Position numbers and translations under genes: made by a program. DNA of 64,000 nt, taken from positions 2,281,001 to 2,345,000 of the forward strand of contig NZ_CP012382.1 of NCBI RefSeq assembly GCF_001267885.1. The letters are read 5' to 3'. Positions 63,247 through 64,000 of this stretch are shown here, one piece after another. The notes beneath the pieces were generated by a model, which worked only from the letters and a program-made list of their open reading frames with translations, made no database searches and was not told where the DNA came from. Positions within the stretch are counted from its first letter, which is position 1; each line of letters starts with the position of its first letter. This stretch comes from Streptomyces ambofaciens ATCC 23877. Lineage in GTDB: Bacteria; Actinomycetota; Actinomycetes; Streptomycetales; Streptomycetaceae.

Positions 63247-64000
63247 TTCCCGGCCTCCTTGCCGCCGGCGAGGGCCTTCTCACCGTGACCGACGTTCTCC
63301 AGCTGGTCCAGCGCGGAGATCTCCGGGTGGTGCAGGTCGAAGGCCGGGGATTCACTGCGGATGCGCGGCAGGGTGAGGAAGTTGTGCCGCGGCGGCGGGC
63401 AGGAGGTCGCCCACTCCAGCGAACGGCCGTAGCCCCACGGGTCGTCCACGTTGACCGGCTTGCCGTACTTGGCCGTCTTCCAGATGTTGTAGAAGAACGG
63501 CAGCATCGACATGCCGAGCAGGAACGAGCTGATCGTCGAGATCGTGTTCAGGGCCGTGAAGCCGTCGGCCGCCAGGTAGTCGGCGTACCGGCGCGGCATG
63601 CCCTCGGCACCCAGCCAGTGCTGGACGAGGAACGTGCCGTGGAAGCCGATGAACAGCGTCCAGAAGGTGATCTTGCCCAGGCGCTCGTCCAGCAGCTTGC
63701 CGGTGAACTTCGGCCACCAGAAGTGGAAGCCGGCGAACATCGCGAACACCACCGTGCCGAACACCACGTAGTGGAAGTGCGCCACCACGAAGTACGAGTC
63801 CGAGACGTGGAAGTCCAGCGGCGGCGAGGCCAGGATGACACCGGTCAGACCACCGAAGAGGAAGGTGATCAGGAAGCCGGTGGACCACAGCATCGGGGTC
63901 TCGAAGCTGATCGAGCCCTTCCACATGGTGCCGATCCAGTTGAAGAACTTCACACCGGTCGGGACCGCGATCAGGAAGGTCATGAACGAGAAGAACGGCA
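63243..64000 (-). CDS. ctaD: Cytochrome c oxidase subunit I (5' part outside window)
   Basis: C-terminal ~250 residues of heme-copper oxidase subunit I; the start lies beyond the right edge. Visible: [58 protein letters not shown] with the heme a / a3 His pair (HFH), and [12 protein letters not shown]. After the last TM there is a hydrophilic tail rich in Pro/His ([19 protein letters not shown]). The last four bases overlap ctaF. It receives electrons from QcrC in the bcc-aa3 supercomplex. Confidence 0.96.
   Translation of the reverse strand, partial: PFFSFMTFLIAVPTGVKFFNWIGTMWKGSISFETPMLWSTGFLITFLFGGLTGVILASPPLDFHVSDSYFVVAHFHYVVFGTVVFAMFAGFHFWWPKFTGKLLDERLGKITFWTLFIGFHGTFLVQHWLGAEGMPRRYADYLAADGFTALNTISTISSFLLGMSMLPFFYNIWKTAKYGKPVNVDDPWGYGRSLEWATSCPPPRHNFLTLPRIRSESPAFDLHHPEISALDQLENVGHGEKALAGGKEAGK

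Overview
The window is chromosomal DNA of a Streptomyces (about 72% G+C by eye, GTG/TTG starts, strong GC3 bias). Gene content points to the conserved core of the S. coelicolor-type chromosome: a trp attenuator in front of a fused trpE-trpG, the MacR/MacS two-component pair, the ROK glucokinase glkA, and the actinobacterial cytochrome bcc-aa3 genes (ctaE-qcrC-qcrA-qcrB and ctaD-ctaF). I see no prophage, insertion sequence, CRISPR array, rRNA or tRNA gene.

Layout. 1-5.4 kb: a partial methyltransferase, a HEPN-type protein, and an ABC-ATPase/YhgE membrane protein/TetR cluster with a TetR-type operator in front. 5.9-14.9 kb: an FAD oxidoreductase, a tyrosine-rich membrane protein, metF, and thiamin biosynthesis (thiE on one strand; a TPP riboswitch followed by thiO-thiS-thiG on the other). 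15.1-21.2 kb: a PASTA Ser/Thr kinase, endonuclease IV, a sulfite-oxidase-like enzyme, bacterioferritin and its ferredoxin (bfr/bfd) with iron-type operators, and class II DAHP synthase. 21.2-24.5 kb: a decayed amidase pseudogene, then the Trp-codon leader peptide, attenuator and trpE-trpG fusion. 24.4-31 kb: a D-2-hydroxyacid dehydrogenase, a phosphofructokinase with pyrophosphate-type residues, macRS, plsC, an esterase and a membrane protein. 31-37 kb: an EEP-family nuclease/phosphatase, a 22-bp minisatellite, glkA, DUF5304, an ArsA-like ATPase, an SRPBCC protein and a metallophosphoesterase. 37-48.3 kb: FadD, a PimB-like and a GT87 glycosyltransferase, a zinc-peptidase-like lipoprotein, two paralogous NlpC/P60 hydrolases, a NYN RNase-like protein, a zinc-ribbon protein, rhomboid and a lone RAM-domain protein. 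48.3-53.6 kb: an acidic secreted protein, sensor kinase and response regulator, then a SLC13 transporter and glycerate kinase. 53.5-64 kb: a class V aminotransferase with a structured leader, trpD, the respiratory supercomplex genes, an atypical receiver protein and an L,D-transpeptidase.

Themes. Aromatic amino acid supply is spread over three loci here (aroH, trpE-trpG, trpD), and only trpE-trpG carries a visible attenuator. Glycolytic entry (glkA, pfkA) sits near the morphogenesis regulators macRS. The most interesting candidate for an undescribed system is the 48.3-53.6 kb block. The same three-part motif, TGAAG-N5-TTCAT-N6-CTCAT, lies upstream of both the two-component operon and the transporter/glycerate-kinase operon. 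This suggests a dedicated sensing and uptake circuit for a small anion such as glycerate or a related organic acid.

All calls come from reading the sequence and from family knowledge; no search was run.
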